From a virus: a stretch of 23,124 nucleotides of DNA. The position numbers were made by a program, and so were the translations under genes. The notes below the pieces were generated by a model that did no database searches, was not told the DNA's origin, and saw only the letters and a list, made by a program, of their open reading frames with translations. This document shows, in pieces, positions 21,226-23,124 of the stretch (position 1 is the first letter of the stretch; the number at the start of each line of letters is the position of its first letter). The DNA lies in the IMG/VR virus record IMGVR_UViG_3300034112_000403, positions 1 to 23,124 of that record, one strand, 5' to 3'.

Positions 21226-21829
21226 ATATTCTTACGTTTCTGTTGATGTGATTGTCAGGAACAAAACCGAACTGCGCCATCAAATGGTCAAGCCCGGCAT
21301 GGCTGAAAATTGTGCAATGACCAACGGCTGGTTCAATGTATTCGTCATTTTCGGTCAGCCAATCTGCAAAGGATGTCTCAATCATTATCTTACTACCGGG
21401 GTGGCAGAACTCTTTTATTTCGGCCAACTCGGCAAATGGTGCTGTCAGGTGTTCTATTACCTCGGTCAGCACAATTACATCATAGTCCTTTTTAAGGGAT
21501 AAAACATCGGCATAATATCCGTTATAAGGGTCATAACCATCGCAATCAATACCAGCATCCTGCATAAAAGTAACCATTAAACCAGTGCCGCAGCCGTAAT
21601 CTAAAATGGTGGGGTTATCCTTTCCTGATATTTTGCGGATGCGTTCCAATCGGGTTTGGTTTAACTCATCGGCATTGCGTTCATCTTCTTTGCCACCGCC
21701 CACCATGCCTGATTGGTCTAACTTTTTGCAGAAGATGTTTAACAAGTCATCGGTGTAGTATTGCACACCACCTTTGACAAATGCCTTTTTGGCTACCTTG
21801 CCCGTGATAGGTGATTTAGTTTTGCTCAT
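21212..21829 (-). CDS. Class I SAM-dependent methyltransferase (Methyltransf_23-like)
   Basis: This 205-residue protein has motif I DYGCGTG (77-83), the acidic residue of motif II near GYDPYN (98-103) and EVIEHL (123-128), a late motif usual in small-molecule and glycan methyltransferases. The conserved His171 in GHCTIFSHAGL may be catalytic. The N-terminus (SPITGKVAKKAF) resembles a zinc-ribbon start with the cysteines lost. A sugar or peptide methylation role is inferred. It follows the GT9-like gene with 14 nt overlap, so the two may act on the same glycan. It is not DNA-type by motif order. Confidence 0.8.
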   Translation of the reverse strand: MSKTKSPITGKVAKKAFVKGGVQYYTDDLLNIFCKKLDQSGMVGGGKEDERNADELNQTRLERIRKISGKDNPTILDYGCGTGLMVTFMQDAGIDCDGYDPYNGYYADVLSLKKDYDVIVLTEVIEHLTAPFAELAEIKEFCHPGSKIMIETSFADWLTENDEYIEPAVGHCTIFSHAGLDHLMAQFGFVPDNHINRNVRIYAVG

Positions 21830-22577
21830 ATTTTGATTTTAGTATTTGTGTTAAGTTCATTATTGTCCATGCACCAAACCCATTGTCGCCCGTTGGAATG
21901 ACATTGTGCGCAGTCGGGCAGATTTCAACAACACGGGGATGTTTCATTACCTCCGCTATGGCATAGGCCATTGACTGGTTGCCGACAAATATCTCACAGC
22001 CCTTTATGATGCCGCACAATTCCGCAAAGTCATTGACTTGGATGTGTTCAATGTCGGGCAGCTTGGCCGAAATGATGCGGTATTCATCGGCAAGCCCTAC
22101 AAATTTAATCTTGTCCTGATACCTGCGCAGGATGGAATAATCAAATGTCGGGTTGTGATAACGGGCTGTGCGGTTTAAAATGATTTGATGGTTGCCTAAT
22201 TGCCACACATCAAAGTGTATCGGCTCGGCAAGGTTGCAGGTCAGTTCGGGGTAGATATGAAAATACCACTGGCTGATGTGGCCCGTGTAATTGTGAAACT
22301 TCCTGAATAGGTTAAAATTGTAGTCGCATTTTGCGGCTTCATCTGTGATTGTGCATTTACCTATGAAATCCGTAGACATCAGCAACGGCACGAGCATCTG
22401 TGCCATCTTTAAATTCATTTGCACCTTGCCCATTGGGTGATTGAAATTGTATTGCGCTGGTACATCCACCTGTAAATAAAGGTGCACCTTGCTATCGTGC
22501 AACCGGGATGCTGCTCTCATTGCCGGGAGTGAGTAAATCAAATCCCCTGCATTGCCGCCATGAATAATACTAACCAT
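21816..22577 (-). CDS. GT9-like glycosyltransferase (heptosyltransferase-type)
   Basis: This 253-residue protein begins MVSIIHGGNAGDLIYSLPAM, matching the N-terminal G-x-x-GD motif of GT9 enzymes, and has a late segment VGNQSMAYAIAEVMKHP (about 200-216) like the GT9 donor site. It is shorter than bacterial heptosyltransferases (about 320-350 residues), so part of the acceptor domain is reduced. It probably acts in the cytoplasm, since no membrane segment is seen. The substrate is unknown. It overlaps the small gene upstream by 8 nt and the methyltransferase downstream by 14 nt, forming a likely glycan-modification pair. Confidence 0.7.
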   Translation of the reverse strand: MVSIIHGGNAGDLIYSLPAMRAASRLHDSKVHLYLQVDVPAQYNFNHPMGKVQMNLKMAQMLVPLLMSTDFIGKCTITDEAAKCDYNFNLFRKFHNYTGHISQWYFHIYPELTCNLAEPIHFDVWQLGNHQIILNRTARYHNPTFDYSILRRYQDKIKFVGLADEYRIISAKLPDIEHIQVNDFAELCGIIKGCEIFVGNQSMAYAIAEVMKHPRVVEICPTAHNVIPTGDNGFGAWTIMNLTQILKSKYEQN

Positions 22578-22776
22578 TGAGTGCTTCCCTATATAGTTTT
22601 TTTAGTGCATCAAACATACAACTGCGACACGCTGGGAACGGTTGTCCGTACAACTGTCTGTGTACTTCGTTTAATTTGGCATAGTACCCAGCTTCAAGTG
22701 AGTAAGTGCCGGTCTTGTTTATCCTCTCAATATGCGACTTCAAGTCAAGGCAAAGTGAACGCTGTTCAGGTGTCAT
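22570..22776 (-). CDS. Small protein with CxxC motif
   Basis: The start chosen is the ATG at 22776, giving 68 residues; a TTG at 22800 would add eight. The ATG overlaps the stop of the upstream micro-gene as ATGA, which fixes the choice. The product begins MTPEQRSLCLDLKSHIERI and ends with ACRSCMFDALKKLYREALNG, where CxxC could coordinate a metal or act as part of a small DNA- or protein-binding helix. I do not recognise a named family. Confidence 0.6.
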   Translation of the reverse strand: MTPEQRSLCLDLKSHIERINKTGTYSLEAGYYAKLNEVHRQLYGQPFPACRSCMFDALKKLYREALNG

Positions 22777-22859
22777 ATACGAGTCATTATAAAGTAACAA
22801 ACACAGGGTAAGACAACCCCCATAGCGATGCCAGTCAATGTGATTTCAATTAGTGTCAT
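22773..22859 (-). CDS. 28-residue membrane micro-protein
   Basis: The ATG at 22859-22857 overlaps the stop of the upstream membrane protein as ATGA, and its own stop overlaps the next ATG as ATGA. The peptide begins MTLIEITLTGIAMGVVLP and continues CVCYFIMTRI, a single membrane helix with a basic end. Perfect coupling on both sides favours real translation. Confidence 0.5.
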   Translation of the reverse strand: MTLIEITLTGIAMGVVLPCVCYFIMTRI

Positions 22860-23110
22860 AGGTATCGGTCAATTAAGGCCCCAAATATAGCACATAATGC
22901 ACCATAAATAACTCCGTACAATCCAAATTCAACGGTAAACCATACCAGCCCTGTCCACCACGATAGGCAGAAACCGCATTCAAAAGGTTTGATTGTCTTG
23001 CGGTAACGGCTGTCCAAGGCATAGACAAATGAAATCATCGGTGGGAAAAAGTACCGGGAAAGCAGAACGCACAATGCGGCCACTCCCAAAATGTCAGTCA
23101 TCGTATTCAT
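22856..23110 (-). CDS. Small membrane protein with CGFCLSWW motif
   Basis: This 84-residue protein has a hydrophobic segment at about 7-30, a basic link (SRYRKTIKP), then FECGFCLSWWTGL (43-55) and a second hydrophobic region (about 52-80). The CxFCLSxW motif is shared with small inner-membrane proteins of the DUF1360 type, whose role is unknown. The ATG at 23110 has an A-rich leader (AAAGAAAAATATA). The upstream neighbour lies outside the window. Confidence 0.6.
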   Translation of the reverse strand: MNTMTDILGVAALCVLLSRYFFPPMISFVYALDSRYRKTIKPFECGFCLSWWTGLVWFTVEFGLYGVIYGALCAIFGALIDRYL

Positions 23111-23124
23111 TATATTTTTCTTTG

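Noticed and set aside
22777-22800. TTACTTTATAATG resembling the start-proximal boxes
   Set aside because: It lies inside the 28-codon gene and diverges from the core CTACTTTT; likely coincidence.
1-23124. CRISPR arrays, insertion sequences, integrase or attachment sites
   Set aside because: No regularly spaced repeats, transposase or recombinase motifs, or long terminal repeats were seen on either strand.

Overview
The window is a tailed (siphovirus-type) bacteriophage or prophage genome segment. Every supported gene lies on the minus strand, so transcription runs from position 23124 towards 1. The host is most likely a member of the Bacteroidota. The structural proteins follow Bacteroidota-phage patterns: the tail-tube, tail-tip and LamG-like appendage proteins, the portal and the XkdF-like protease. 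Many start codons are preceded by A/T-rich leaders rather than Shine-Dalgarno sites. Taxonomy is inferred from protein character only. No integrase, repressor, CRISPR array, insertion sequence or complete tRNA was found. Genes are packed tightly, most with 1-31 nt overlaps (often ATGA), and no stretch over 300 nt lacks a gene.

In order of transcription: (1) 23110-19992 holds small membrane proteins, a GT9-like glycosyltransferase, a class I SAM methyltransferase and a ParB-methyltransferase fusion. (2) 19994-16898 is the packaging region: a TerS candidate, three small genes, a GT4 glycosyltransferase and the large terminase. The glycosyltransferase and small genes separate TerS from TerL. (3) 16901-15308 has a 26-aa micro-ORF, a tail assembly chaperone with a probable -1 frameshift on a run of nine T, a tRNA-Ser-like relic and a gp10-like protein. 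(4) 15279-9289 has two large tail-tip proteins and the tape measure protein. (5) 9272-6126 has the prohead protease, scaffold candidate, major capsid protein and tail tube candidate. Strong intrinsic terminators follow the last two. (6) 6039-1777 has a beta-rich structural protein, the portal with an unusual C-terminus, head-tail and tail completion candidates, and a LamG-like appendage. (7) 1780-1 is the lysis end: two small membrane proteins (holin candidates), a spanin-like protein and a cell-wall enzyme cut by the window edge.

Together the genes cover DNA packaging, capsid and tail assembly, host attachment and lysis, plus a modification set (two glycosyltransferases and two methyltransferases) whose substrates cannot be read from sequence. 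Four very small genes (45, 58, 28 and 26 aa) were found by reading gaps between larger genes; all four are bounded at one or both ends by ATGA stop/start overlaps. A recurrent box resembling CCTACTTTTATAAG sits 14-17 nt before five start codons.
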